NCBI GenBank assembly: GCA_028707105.1
Contig: JAQTUY010000019.1
Span: forward strand, 1-17,971
DNA length: 17,971 nt
From: Candidatus Omnitrophota bacterium
Lineage (GTDB): Bacteria; Omnitrophota; Koll11; Gygaellales; JAQTUY01
Reading direction: 5' to 3'
In this document: positions 8,000-14,979 of the stretch, piece by piece
How positions within the stretch are numbered: the stretch's first letter is position 1
Layout: each line of letters opens with the position of its first letter
The notes under the pieces: generated by a model
Databases searched by the model: none
What the model was told of the DNA's origin: nothing
What the model saw: the letters and a program-made list of their open reading frames with translations, nothing else
Translations under genes and position numbers: made by a program

Positions 8000-8785
8000 T
8001 TATTTATAAGGTATAACCACGACCTTGCCGTCCTCCATTTCTACGGTAACGGCGCGTTTGAGGATATTAACACCGATGACCTTACCCTTGCCTTCCGGGG
8101 TATGGATACGCTCGCCTTCATGCGGAAGGCCTTTAGACAGGCATTTATAGGTCTCGTATTCATAAGAAAGGCAGCACATCAGCCTGCCGCATAATCCCGA
8201 TATCTTGGTCGGGTTCAAAGGAAGCCCTTCTTCCTTAGCCATCTTGATCGTGACGGGCTCGAAATCCTTCAAAAAAGAGGCGCAGCAAAGGCACCTGCCG
8301 CAAGGGCCGTATCCGCCGAAAAGCTTAGCTTCATCCCTGACCCCGATCTGGCGCAGCTCTATCCTGGCTTTAAAAACCTTAGCCAGGTCTTTTACCAGCC
8401 CCCTGAAATCCACCCGGCCTTCGGCGGTAAAATAAAAAACGATCTTGGAACGATCAAAGGAATACTCCGCCTCAACAAGCTTCATATCCAGTTTATGCTC
8501 CTGGATCTTCTTCACGCACGTACCGTAGGCATCCTTGGTCTTGGTTCGGAGTTCCTCGATCTGCTTAAGATCGTTCTCCGTTGCCAGGCGGATAAGTTTT
8601 TTTAACGGCGCGTCGACCGTCATATTGATCAGGGTATCCGGCGTAGAAACGACCCGCCCGTAATCAACGCCCCGGTCTATCTCCACGATCACATAATCGT
8701 TTTCTTTCAACATCAGGGTCCCGGCGTCGCAATATATCACCTGGCCCGAATCCCGCAATCTTATTTCAGCTACCGCTTTATCCAT
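8000..8785 (-). CDS. ricT: PSP1-domain protein, RicT/YaaT family
   Basis: The central and C-terminal parts carry the family's cysteine signature: GPCGRCLCCASFLKDF (C162, C165, C167, C168) and ISGLCGRLMCCLSYE (C199, C204, C205). The PSP1 domain covers roughly residues 60-145. In B. subtilis, RicT joins RicA and RicF in a complex that binds iron-sulfur clusters and affects RNase Y-dependent mRNA processing and sporulation. Whether that holds in a diderm is unknown. The length, 261 aa, is normal (about 275). The start ATG at 8785 is preceded by AAAAGGAAGG at a workable distance. The position between holB and metG is the same as in Firmicutes, which strengthens the call. Confidence 0.93.
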   Translation of the reverse strand: MDKAVAEIRLRDSGQVIYCDAGTLMLKENDYVIVEIDRGVDYGRVVSTPDTLINMTVDAPLKKLIRLATENDLKQIEELRTKTKDAYGTCVKKIQEHKLDMKLVEAEYSFDRSKIVFYFTAEGRVDFRGLVKDLAKVFKARIELRQIGVRDEAKLFGGYGPCGRCLCCASFLKDFEPVTIKMAKEEGLPLNPTKISGLCGRLMCCLSYEYETYKCLSKGLPHEGERIHTPEGKGKVIGVNILKRAVTVEMEDGKVVVIPYK

Positions 8786-8789
8786 TTAT

Positions 8790-8876
8790 CTAAACCTTCC
8801 TTTTAAAATTCCCGACGCCCTCTAAAAAAACATGGGCTTTCGCCGGGATCGCGCCCGAAACGGCTAAAATGATCAA
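8790..8876 (-). CDS. Possible 28-codon leader peptide before ricT (unproven)
   Basis: In the 115-base gap between holB and ricT, a frame runs from a TTG at 8876 to a TAG at 8790, which ends 4 bases before the ricT start codon. The N-terminal half is hydrophobic and ends SGAIPAKA, like a very short signal peptide with an A-x-A site. The second half contains FLEGVGNFK and a basic tail. The purine-rich ricT ribosome site lies within its last codons, so it could couple translation to ricT. Against it: no ribosome site precedes the TTG, and a frame this short can occur by chance. I do not recognise a family with certainty. The same bases also hold the weak terminator-like hairpin listed separately, so only one reading may be right. 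Confidence 0.2.
   Translation of the reverse strand: MIILAVSGAIPAKAHVFLEGVGNFKRKV
8824..8860 (-). terminator. Weak hairpin followed by a seven-T run between holB and ricT
   Basis: On the - strand, CGGG (8857-8854) can pair with CCCG (8847-8844) around a six-base loop. A TTT/AAA extension is interrupted by a 3-base bulge. Seven consecutive T residues (8830-8824) follow after about seven bases. The stem is short and the T-run is displaced, so this would be a poor intrinsic terminator. It may instead be an attenuator or nothing. It sits in one of only two gaps above 100 bases in the right-hand 13 kb, which is why it is listed. Confidence 0.25.
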
Positions 8877-8900
8877 AAACTAAAACCGGAGCGGGGCTTA

Positions 8901-9887
8901 TTATCCGTTGAAACTCAAACGTATATTATTCAATAATAACCTGGGATTAATATTCTGTTCCAGGTAAACGGATGTGTCGCAGACCATCTTAAACAATGAA
9001 TCCAATTCAGACAAAGAATATCTGCCGGCGGCGTTGGAAAGCTCATCTCTCCGGTCGAGATGGACTAATTCCCCTTCAGGCATGCCGACCTTCAGATAAT
9101 ATATATCCCGCAGCCAACTTGCCAAGATACCCAGGGATTCGCGCATCCTGTCCTTGGATAAAGGCTCGCTGACGCCGGAAACCTTATAACCGGACAGAAA
9201 ATAATCTATTACGCTGTTTTTGTTCTTTAAAACATCCCCATCCTTTAAACGCAGGGCCCTGCCGATCCTTCCCTCGCAGAAATAAGCCAGGTAATGGCTT
9301 AAAGGGCCGTCCAAACCATGCTCCTGGACAAGCATCCGCCCCAACTCATCTTTAGGCAGTGAAGCGAACCTGACCCTCTGGCAGCGTGAAACGATCGTAG
9401 AAAGCAGCATCCGGGGTTTCGAGGTTATCAAAATTATCAGGCTATTCGCGGGCGGCTCTTCCAGGGTCTTCAGGAAAGCGTTTGAGGCGTCGGGAGTGAG
9501 CAAGTGAGCGTTATCAATGATAAACACCTTATATTTGCCCTCGTAAGGCCTCAAATATATCGAATCCTGCAGCTGGCGGACATGTTCTATCTTAATAATA
9601 GTATCGCCTGTTTCCCCGCCTTCATCAAGCTTATCGCGCGGCGGTACTAAGTGCACATCGGGATGATTGCCGGCGTCTATCTTGCGGCAAGAGGCGCAAT
9701 TATCACAAGGATCGATCCCGTCACTCTCCAGGCAATTCACAGCCTTAGCAAAGGTCATAGCGGCCAGGTTCTTGCCTATCCCTTCCGGGCCCGAAAACAA
9801 ATATGAAGCCGGTATCCTGCGGCACTCCAGCGCCGATCTTAATACCTCTATAGGAGCATTTAAGCCTTTTATCTGCCCAAACGACAT
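8901..9887 (-). CDS. holB: DNA polymerase III subunit delta-prime
   Basis: AAA+ clamp-loader subunit that, with DnaX and delta, loads the sliding clamp at replication forks. The P-loop is GPEGIGKN (33-40), with N where active ATPases have T or S. A four-cysteine zinc module (C52, C61, C64, C67) follows. Further on are KVFIIDNAHLLTPDASNAFLKTLEEPP, the Walker B and SRC-adjacent region, and the sensor/arginine-finger motif IVSRCQRVRF. The length, 328 aa, is typical. E. coli delta-prime does not hydrolyse ATP either, so the changed P-loop is compatible with function. The ATG at 9887 has GGAG eight bases upstream, inside tmk, and the two genes overlap by 19 bases. A double stop (TAATAA) ends the gene. 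Confidence 0.95.
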   Translation of the reverse strand: MSFGQIKGLNAPIEVLRSALECRRIPASYLFSGPEGIGKNLAAMTFAKAVNCLESDGIDPCDNCASCRKIDAGNHPDVHLVPPRDKLDEGGETGDTIIKIEHVRQLQDSIYLRPYEGKYKVFIIDNAHLLTPDASNAFLKTLEEPPANSLIILITSKPRMLLSTIVSRCQRVRFASLPKDELGRMLVQEHGLDGPLSHYLAYFCEGRIGRALRLKDGDVLKNKNSVIDYFLSGYKVSGVSEPLSKDRMRESLGILASWLRDIYYLKVGMPEGELVHLDRRDELSNAAGRYSLSELDSLFKMVCDTSVYLEQNINPRLLLNNIRLSFNG

Positions 9888-10498
9888 AATATTTTCTCCG
9901 CGAACTCCCGTATTTGTTTCTGGGTCTTAGCCCTGGAATGGTTGACCCTGACGACCTTTATCCTGCCGGGTTCTAAACCGGCCAGCTTTAAATACCCCCG
10001 CCTTACCCGCTGATGAAAACTTATAGGCCTGACCTCTATCCTGTCTCTGGTCTTTCCGGTCCGGCTTAAACCGGTTTTGGTATCAATATCCAAGAATATG
10101 GTCAGATCCGGTTTAACCGATAAGGTCGCGAAGCGGCCGACGTTCTTTATATCGGCAAGGTCAAGCCCGGCGCCGTATCCCTGATAAGCTAATGTTGAAT
10201 CCAGGAACCTGTCGCAGATAACCGCTTTGCGCGCCTTCAAGGCGGGCATAATGACCTCCTTGACCAATTGGGCGCGGCTGGCCATATAAAGCAGCATCTC
10301 CGTCTCCATAGTCATACGGTCATTCTTCTTATCCAGAAGTATCTTTCTTATCTTTTCGCCGATCCGCGTGCTGCCCGGTTCTCGTATAAAAACTACTTTA
10401 AATCCCCGCGATCTTAAATAAGCGCAAAGCAGCTTAGAGTGGGTACTTTTACCCGAGCCTTCCGAACCCTCAAAAGTTATGAACGCTCCCCTGCCCAT
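9869..10498 (-). CDS. tmk: Thymidylate kinase
   Basis: Phosphorylates dTMP to dTDP with ATP, feeding dTTP synthesis. The P-loop FEGSEGSGKSTHSKLL lies at residues 9-24, the dTMP-binding REPGSTRIGEKIR follows near residue 40, and the DRF/DSTLAYQGYG motif lies mid-protein. The C-terminal part reads DRIEVRPISFHQRVRRGYLKLA, the lid and substrate region typical of Tmk. The length, 209 aa, is standard. The ATG at 10498 abuts the cysS stop with no gap, and the 3' end overlaps holB by 19 bases. In B. subtilis tmk also precedes holB, but with yaaQ (darA) and yaaR between them; both are missing here. Confidence 0.96.
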   Translation of the reverse strand: MGRGAFITFEGSEGSGKSTHSKLLCAYLRSRGFKVVFIREPGSTRIGEKIRKILLDKKNDRMTMETEMLLYMASRAQLVKEVIMPALKARKAVICDRFLDSTLAYQGYGAGLDLADIKNVGRFATLSVKPDLTIFLDIDTKTGLSRTGKTRDRIEVRPISFHQRVRRGYLKLAGLEPGRIKVVRVNHSRAKTQKQIREFAEKILCRLGR

Positions 10499-11938
10499 CT
10501 ATTTTTTTCTCCAGATAGTGCCGGATGACGTATCTTCTAAGATAATACCCGTCTCCTCCAACTCTTTCCTTATCTCATCCGCTCTCTTAAAATCCTTATT
10601 CTCGCGCGCCTCTTTTCTTTCCTGGATCTTCCGGTCTACGGACTCCTGAAGCTTTACATCCTCGAAAGCCTCGACATTCAAAGAAGCCGGCAGATCCGCG
10701 CCCCCTTCGATCCTGACCTGTATCCCGAATACCTTAAGCAGTTCGACCAGCTTCGTCCTGATATGCGCGCTGTCCGCTATCGCGCCCTTGGCTATGCGCT
10801 GGTTGCCCTTATTCAAGAGCTCAAAGACCCAGCCTAAAGCCTGGGGCATATTGAAATCATCATCCATCGCGGACAAAAAATTATTTTCTATACTATCCAG
10901 CTCATCTTTTAGCGTACTTGACTCCCTGCCCGCCTTCTTACCGGCGCTGAGCTGTTCGACCCTCCCGAAAAAATCCCGCAGGCTTTTAAGCTGCTTCCCC
11001 GCGGCCTCAATCTTTTCTTCGGTATAATCGATAGGATGCGAATAATGCGCGCTTAAGAAAAACAACTTCAGGATATCCGGATTGTATTTTGACAGAAAAT
11101 CCTTGATCGTGATGAAATTCCCCAGCGACTTGGCCATCTTCTGGCCGTTAATAGTCAATAAGCCGTGGTGAATCCAATACCTGGCGAATTGCTTTCCGGT
11201 AAGCGCTTCTGCCTGGGCGATCTCGTTCTCGTGATGCGGAAATATCAGGTCTCTGCCGCCGGCGTGGATATCCAGGGTCTTGGTCTCCAGAAACTTCGCG
11301 CTCATTACCGAACATTCAATGTGCCATCCGGGCCTGCCTTTTCCCCAGGGACTGTCCCAGGAAGGCTCGCCTTCTTTTGACTTCTTCCAGAGCGCGAAAT
11401 CCAACGCGTCTTTTTTATTTTCGCCCGGGTCGATCCTCACCCCCGAGATCATCTGGTCTATAGACTGCCCGGAAAGCTTGCCGTAATCCTTAAAACTCCT
11501 GACGTTAAAATATACATCACCCCCGGACTCATAGGCGTATCCACCCCTGATCAACCCCTCGATGTGTTTGACCATATCAGGTATATTTTCCGTAGCTTTA
11601 GGCTCGCGATCCGCCCTGGCTATGCCCAGGCGCTTAATATCCTCATAGTAAGAAGCGATGTACTTATCAGCTACTTCATCCCAGCCCGTGCCTGATTCCC
11701 TGGCCCGGTTAATTATCTTATCGTCAATATCGGTGATATTACGCACGAATGTGACCTGGTATCCCCGTTTCTGCAAATAGCTCCTTATTACCCCGAATAT
11801 ATAAAGGCTGCGCGCGTGCCCGATATGACATTTGTCGTAAACGGTTACCCCGCAGGTATAGATATTTACTTGGGGAGGATGCAGAGGCAGAAACTCCTCT
11901 TTTTTCTTAGTAAGGGAATTGTAGATAAAAATAGGCAT
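10499..11938 (-). CDS. cysS: Cysteinyl-tRNA synthetase
   Basis: Charges tRNA-Cys. The class I signature HIGH is at 38-41 in YTCGVTVYDKCHIGHARS. The KMSKS loop appears as KMAKS (267-271). The zinc ligands that give cysteine selectivity are C29, C209 (HIECSVMS), H234 and E238 (FPHHENEIAQAEA). The GWHIECSVM and GGRDLIFPHHENE blocks are diagnostic of CysS. The C-terminal DALR and tail region includes the mixed-charge helix KIQERKEARENKDFKRADEI. The length, 479 aa, is normal. The 5' gap to cysE is 44 bases and contains a TA repeat. The best ribosome site, AGGG, lies about 13 bases from the ATG, a rather long spacing. Confidence 0.97.
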   Translation of the reverse strand: MPIFIYNSLTKKKEEFLPLHPPQVNIYTCGVTVYDKCHIGHARSLYIFGVIRSYLQKRGYQVTFVRNITDIDDKIINRARESGTGWDEVADKYIASYYEDIKRLGIARADREPKATENIPDMVKHIEGLIRGGYAYESGGDVYFNVRSFKDYGKLSGQSIDQMISGVRIDPGENKKDALDFALWKKSKEGEPSWDSPWGKGRPGWHIECSVMSAKFLETKTLDIHAGGRDLIFPHHENEIAQAEALTGKQFARYWIHHGLLTINGQKMAKSLGNFITIKDFLSKYNPDILKLFFLSAHYSHPIDYTEEKIEAAGKQLKSLRDFFGRVEQLSAGKKAGRESSTLKDELDSIENNFLSAMDDDFNMPQALGWVFELLNKGNQRIAKGAIADSAHIRTKLVELLKVFGIQVRIEGGADLPASLNVEAFEDVKLQESVDRKIQERKEARENKDFKRADEIRKELEETGIILEDTSSGTIWRKK

Positions 11939-11950
11939 ATATATATATAA
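11937..11950. repeat. Short TA dinucleotide run just before the cysS start
   Basis: An alternating A/T tract (about six TA units) spans the bases directly upstream of the cysS start codon and touches it. It sits between a weak AGGG ribosome site and the ATG, so a change in unit number would change their spacing. This is a direct observation; any regulatory role is inference. Confidence 0.6.
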
Positions 11951-11982
11951 ACCCTGATCTGCGGCCAGGATCTTTGTTTTCC

Positions 11983-12666
11983 TTATTGTTTTTCTTCCAG
12001 CTTTTCGATCCTCTTTTGCAGTTCATCCATCGACTGCATTATGGGATCCAGAATATGAGCGTGGTCCAGGGCGATATCCATTTTCTTGCCATCCTGCTTG
12101 GTGATGCGCCCGGGAACGCCGACAACAGTGGAATTAGGCGGAACGTCTTTTACTACCACGGCATTGGCCCCGATATATGAATTATCACCGATGGTGATAT
12201 TTCCCAGGACCTGCGCTCCCGTGCCCACGACGACATTGTTACCGATCGTAGGGTGGCGTTTTCCTTTTTCTTTTCCGGTTCCGCCGAGTGTGACGCCCTG
12301 GTATATGGTGACATTATCGCCGATAACGGCGGTCTCTCCCACCACTACCCCCATGCCATGGTCAATAAAAAAGTTTTTCCCGATCGCAGCGCCGGGATGT
12401 ATCTCTATTCCGGTAAAAAATCTGCCCACCTGGCTTAAGTAACGGGCCAGAAAAAACATCCGCGCCCCATATAAAAAATGGGCGGCCCGGTAAATAACCA
12501 ATGCGTGCAGGCCCTGGTAAAGCAACAAAACCTCCAACGCGTCTTTTGCCGCGGGGTCCCTCTCCATCGCCCCCCTGATCTCATCGCGGAATACCACAGA
12601 TATAACAGCAAGCTTCAAAACAACGATAATAACCAGGGCTCCGATAATGTATAGAAAAACCGCCAT
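11983..12666 (-). CDS. cysE: Serine O-acetyltransferase with N-terminal membrane segment
   Basis: Transfers acetyl from acetyl-CoA to L-serine, giving O-acetylserine for cysteine synthesis. Residues 27-80 carry the family helix region ([20 protein letters not shown], then [20 protein letters not shown]). Residues 88-185 form the left-handed beta-helix with repeated hexapeptides, including [32 protein letters not shown] and [18 protein letters not shown]. The active-site histidine and aspartate region DHGMG is intact. Unusual: residues 1-26 are strongly hydrophobic and look like a membrane anchor, which most EpsC-type enzymes lack. The C-terminus (205-227) looks like a short coiled coil. The ATG at 12666 has a good GAGGTG site inside ispF. 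The neighbour cysS uses the product pathway. Confidence 0.94.
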   Translation of the reverse strand: MAVFLYIIGALVIIVVLKLAVISVVFRDEIRGAMERDPAAKDALEVLLLYQGLHALVIYRAAHFLYGARMFFLARYLSQVGRFFTGIEIHPGAAIGKNFFIDHGMGVVVGETAVIGDNVTIYQGVTLGGTGKEKGKRHPTIGNNVVVGTGAQVLGNITIGDNSYIGANAVVVKDVPPNSTVVGVPGRITKQDGKKMDIALDHAHILDPIMQSMDELQKRIEKLEEKQ

Positions 12667-12670
12667 ATTT

Positions 12671-13147
12671 TCACCTCTGCTCGATTAAAACGCTGGCCCA
12701 GGCCGCGATAGCTTCCTTCCTGCCCAGGCTCCCCACTCCTTCATTGGTCTTAGCTTTTACCACGACATTACTGATACCTATTTTAAGGATGCCCGCGATG
12801 CACTCTATCATCTTAGCTTTAAAATGCTCAAGCCGCGGCTCCTCGGCAATCACCACTGTATCCAGATTATTTATGACATACCCTTTACTCTCAAGAAGGT
12901 CCCGTACCCGTTTTAATAATTCCACGCTGCTTATCCCCAGATAAGCCGGGTCCGTATCCGGGAAAACCTCCCCGATATCAGCGTAGGACATCGCGCCAAG
13001 CAGGGCGTCGCAAACCGCGTGCAAAAGGACGTCTCCATCCGAATGCCCCAACAAGCCTTTGATGTAGGGGATCTCAACGCCGCCGATAAACAGCTTCTTA
13101 CCCTCTACCAGGCGGTGAATATCATATCCTATGCCGACTTTTATCAT
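12671..13147 (-). CDS. ispF: 2-C-methyl-D-erythritol 2,4-cyclodiphosphate synthase
   Basis: Fifth enzyme of the MEP isoprenoid pathway. It cyclises CDP-methylerythritol 2-phosphate with release of CMP, in a homotrimer. The metal ligands D9, H11 (GIGYDIHRL) and H43 ([14 protein letters not shown]) are present, as is the GLLGHSDGD loop (31-39). [11 protein letters not shown] and the C-terminal [16 protein letters not shown] complete the family pattern. The length, 158 aa, is standard. Its ATG overlaps the ispD stop by 4 bases, so the two consecutive-use enzymes are coupled, while ispE is not in the window. It is separated from cysE by 4 bases; gltX, which lies here in B. subtilis, is absent. 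Confidence 0.97.
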   Translation of the reverse strand: MIKVGIGYDIHRLVEGKKLFIGGVEIPYIKGLLGHSDGDVLLHAVCDALLGAMSYADIGEVFPDTDPAYLGISSVELLKRVRDLLESKGYVINNLDTVVIAEEPRLEHFKAKMIECIAGILKIGISNVVVKAKTNEGVGSLGRKEAIAAWASVLIEQR

Positions 13148-13875
13148 TTATTCTTATTTTTTTTCGCTTCCAATATGGCTTGCGCTAAAATGAGGTCCTC
13201 GGGCGTGGTGATCTTAATGTTAAAATACGACCCTTGGACCAGGCTCACCTTCACGCCCGCCTTCTCCAGCAGCATCGCGTCATCAGTCACGAACGCGTCT
13301 TTATTCCTCTCATAAGCCTTAAGTATGAGACTCTTCCTGAACACCTGCGGCGTCTGGATCTCCCAGAGATTATCCCGGCTTAACGTTTCTTTTACGACCA
13401 AAATATTCTTATGGGTTACCGGCATGCGAAAAGGACGCGACCTCTTTACTGTTCCCTTGACCGGCACCCCCGCCACTGCCGCGCCCGATCCTATTGCCGC
13501 CTCGATGACCCGGTTGATAAGCGCCTGGTCCGCGAACGGCCTGACCGCGTCATGAATCAGGATATACTCTGCCCGGCCCGGGGCTTCCTTCAGGCCGTTT
13601 TCAACCGATAACCGCCGCGTCGCTCCGCCCAGAACGATACCGGCGACTTTCTTAAAACGGCTCCTCTTCACAATGGACCCGATCAAGGCGGTATTGGATA
13701 AATTAGCTACTATAATAATATTCCGAATAAGGGGATTAACGCTTAACGCCCTTATCGTATGCGCGAGCAGGGGCTTATTACCTATCTCAACCAGGGGCTT
13801 GGATACCCTTGCCCCAAGCCGGCTGCCGCTTCCGGCGGCCGGGATAATCGCTGTTATATAAGGAGTCTTCCTCAC
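13144..13875 (-). CDS. ispD: 2-C-methyl-D-erythritol 4-phosphate cytidylyltransferase
   Basis: Third MEP-pathway step: MEP plus CTP gives CDP-methylerythritol. The nucleotide-binding signature AAGSGSRLG (13-21) is followed by the lysine in [14 protein letters not shown], then [12 protein letters not shown] and the [10 protein letters not shown] region. The C-terminal [17 protein letters not shown] is the usual ending. The length, 243 aa, is normal. The start is GTG, not ATG, and overlaps the TGA stop of the PIN-TRAM gene as GTGA; its reading depends on translation of that gene. ispD-ispF as an overlapping pair is common, and in some bacteria the two are fused. Confidence 0.96.
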   Translation of the reverse strand: MRKTPYITAIIPAAGSGSRLGARVSKPLVEIGNKPLLAHTIRALSVNPLIRNIIIVANLSNTALIGSIVKRSRFKKVAGIVLGGATRRLSVENGLKEAPGRAEYILIHDAVRPFADQALINRVIEAAIGSGAAVAGVPVKGTVKRSRPFRMPVTHKNILVVKETLSRDNLWEIQTPQVFRKSLILKAYERNKDAFVTDDAMLLEKAGVKVSLVQGSYFNIKITTPEDLILAQAILEAKKNKNK

Positions 13876-14855
13876 TGCCTCTCGACCTTGGTAAATATCA
13901 TCCTGCCGGCCTGTGTCTGTAATATAGAAGTGACCGTGACTTTAACTTCCTGGCCGATCAAACGCCGGGCGTCTTCAACCACGACCATAGTCCCGTCTTC
14001 CAGGTATCCCACTGCCTGGTTATATTCTTTTCCCTCTTTAATAAGCTTGATATGCATCGTCTCTCCCGGGAAAAACACGGGCTTGAGGGAATTAGCAAGT
14101 TCATTGATATTCAATACCTTTACCCCTTGAAGGCTGGCTATCCGGTTAAGATTAAAATCAACGGTCAATATCTTGGCGTCTACAAGCTGGGCAAGTTTGA
14201 CTAACTTCGCGTCTACTTCCCGGATATCCGGCAGCTCTTCCTCGTGGACGCTGATATCCACCCCCGCTTCTTTCTGCAGGACATGGAGTATCTCCAGCCC
14301 TCTTTTGCCTCTCTGCCTCTTTATCGGGTCGGTTGAATCCGCGATCTGCTGAAGTTCATTCAGGACAAAGCGGGGCAGAACGATCTTCCCCTCGATAAAC
14401 TTAGACTTCCAGATGTCCACGATCCTGCCGTCAATGATTATGCTTGTATCCAGCAGGGTAAGGCTCTCTGTCTGGTCTTCCCTGCGCAGGCGCACATAGG
14501 GAATAATAATATTGAACTCGTCCTTACCGCGAAGGCCGATGACCATCCCCAGATAACAGAACACCAGGGTCAAAGAAACGCGGGTAAAATTAAGCGTCAG
14601 TTCCGATACCCGCGCCAGGCTGAAGGCATCGCCGATAAGCTTAGCTATGATAAGGCCGAATATAAGGCCGAATACCGCGCTGGACAGCCCGCTTACCGAA
14701 ATGCGCCGCATCCCTATTTCTGAAATGATGATGACGCCCGCCACCAGCAACCCGATAAGGCCGCCTAATATACTGGCGTTCACTGCCTCGCCGGTTTGAT
14801 ACCCCACGATGACGCAGCTAAACAAAAACAAGATACGCACTAATAATAGATTCAT
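13872..14855 (-). CDS. Membrane-anchored PIN-TRAM domain protein (YacL-like)
   Basis: The N-terminal 110 residues form about four membrane helices. Residues 132-250 are a PIN nuclease-like domain with four acidic positions: D136 in [16 protein letters not shown]167 in [12 protein letters not shown]215 in [10 protein letters not shown] and D233 in [11 protein letters not shown]. Residues 266-325 form a TRAM domain, a predicted RNA-binding module. It is probably an inner-membrane RNA-acting protein; its substrate is not established. The frame is open upstream to a GTG at 14909. I prefer the ATG at 14855 because AAGGGGG lies 4 bases before it and the hydrophobic N-terminus then matches YacL. The preferred protein is 327 aa. 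The gene is downstream of radA and upstream of ispD, as yacL is in B. subtilis, but disA is missing between them. Confidence 0.9.
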   Translation of the reverse strand: MNLLLVRILFLFSCVIVGYQTGEAVNASILGGLIGLLVAGVIIISEIGMRRISVSGLSSAVFGLIFGLIIAKLIGDAFSLARVSELTLNFTRVSLTLVFCYLGMVIGLRGKDEFNIIIPYVRLRREDQTESLTLLDTSIIIDGRIVDIWKSKFIEGKIVLPRFVLNELQQIADSTDPIKRQRGKRGLEILHVLQKEAGVDISVHEEELPDIREVDAKLVKLAQLVDAKILTVDFNLNRIASLQGVKVLNINELANSLKPVFFPGETMHIKLIKEGKEYNQAVGYLEDGTMVVVEDARRLIGQEVKVTVTSILQTQAGRMIFTKVERQ

Positions 14856-14859
14856 ATAA

Positions 14860-14866
14860 CCCCCTT
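14860..14866 (-). promoter_or_regulatory. Ribosome binding site deciding the PIN-TRAM start
   Basis: The sequence AAGGGGG on the - strand lies 4 bases before the ATG at 14855. It is the only strong ribosome site near the candidate starts, while the upstream GTG at 14909 lies inside a hairpin. It also sits directly after the last leader hairpin and could pair with the ACTCCCC arm of the first hairpin, which would hide it. Confidence 0.6.
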
Positions 14867-14950
14867 CGTCCACGAGGACGACACTTCCCACGAGGGAACA
14901 CCGGCGCACTTCAGATAAGCGCCGGGTGCCTTATGGGGAGTATTCCCCAT
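14867..14950 (-). promoter_or_regulatory. Four tandem hairpins: candidate structured mRNA leader of the PIN-TRAM gene
   Basis: Reading along the - strand, four stems follow each other in an 84-base stretch. First, ATGGGGA/TCCCCAT (7 bp, 4-base loop, 14933-14950). Second, CACC-GGCGC with GCGCC-G-GGTG, 9 bp with one bulged G (14899-14928). Third, TTCCC/GGGAA (14885-14898). Fourth, CGTCC/GGACG (14867-14880). The last two share the same four-base loop, TCGT on the transcribed strand. The region between the radA stop and the start codon is 124 bases, unusually long for this operon. I do not recognise a known riboswitch class, and there is no T-run after the strong stems as a terminator would need. 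A regulatory role is inference. Confidence 0.5.
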
Positions 14951-14979
14951 TTATGTAAACTATAATATGGTCAAACACT

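Noticed and set aside
13759..14130. 123-codon + strand frame spanning ispD and the PIN-TRAM gene
   Set aside because: It crosses a GTGA-overlapping junction of two well-supported genes and shows no domain.
14856..14909. N-terminal extension of the PIN-TRAM protein from a GTG at 14909
   Set aside because: The 18 extra codons lie over hairpins. The ATG at 14855 has a strong ribosome site and gives the expected hydrophobic N-terminus.
14953..14979. Possible promoter (TTGACC and TATTAT-like words) after radA
   Set aside because: The two boxes are not at a workable spacing, so I could not support a sigma-70 promoter.
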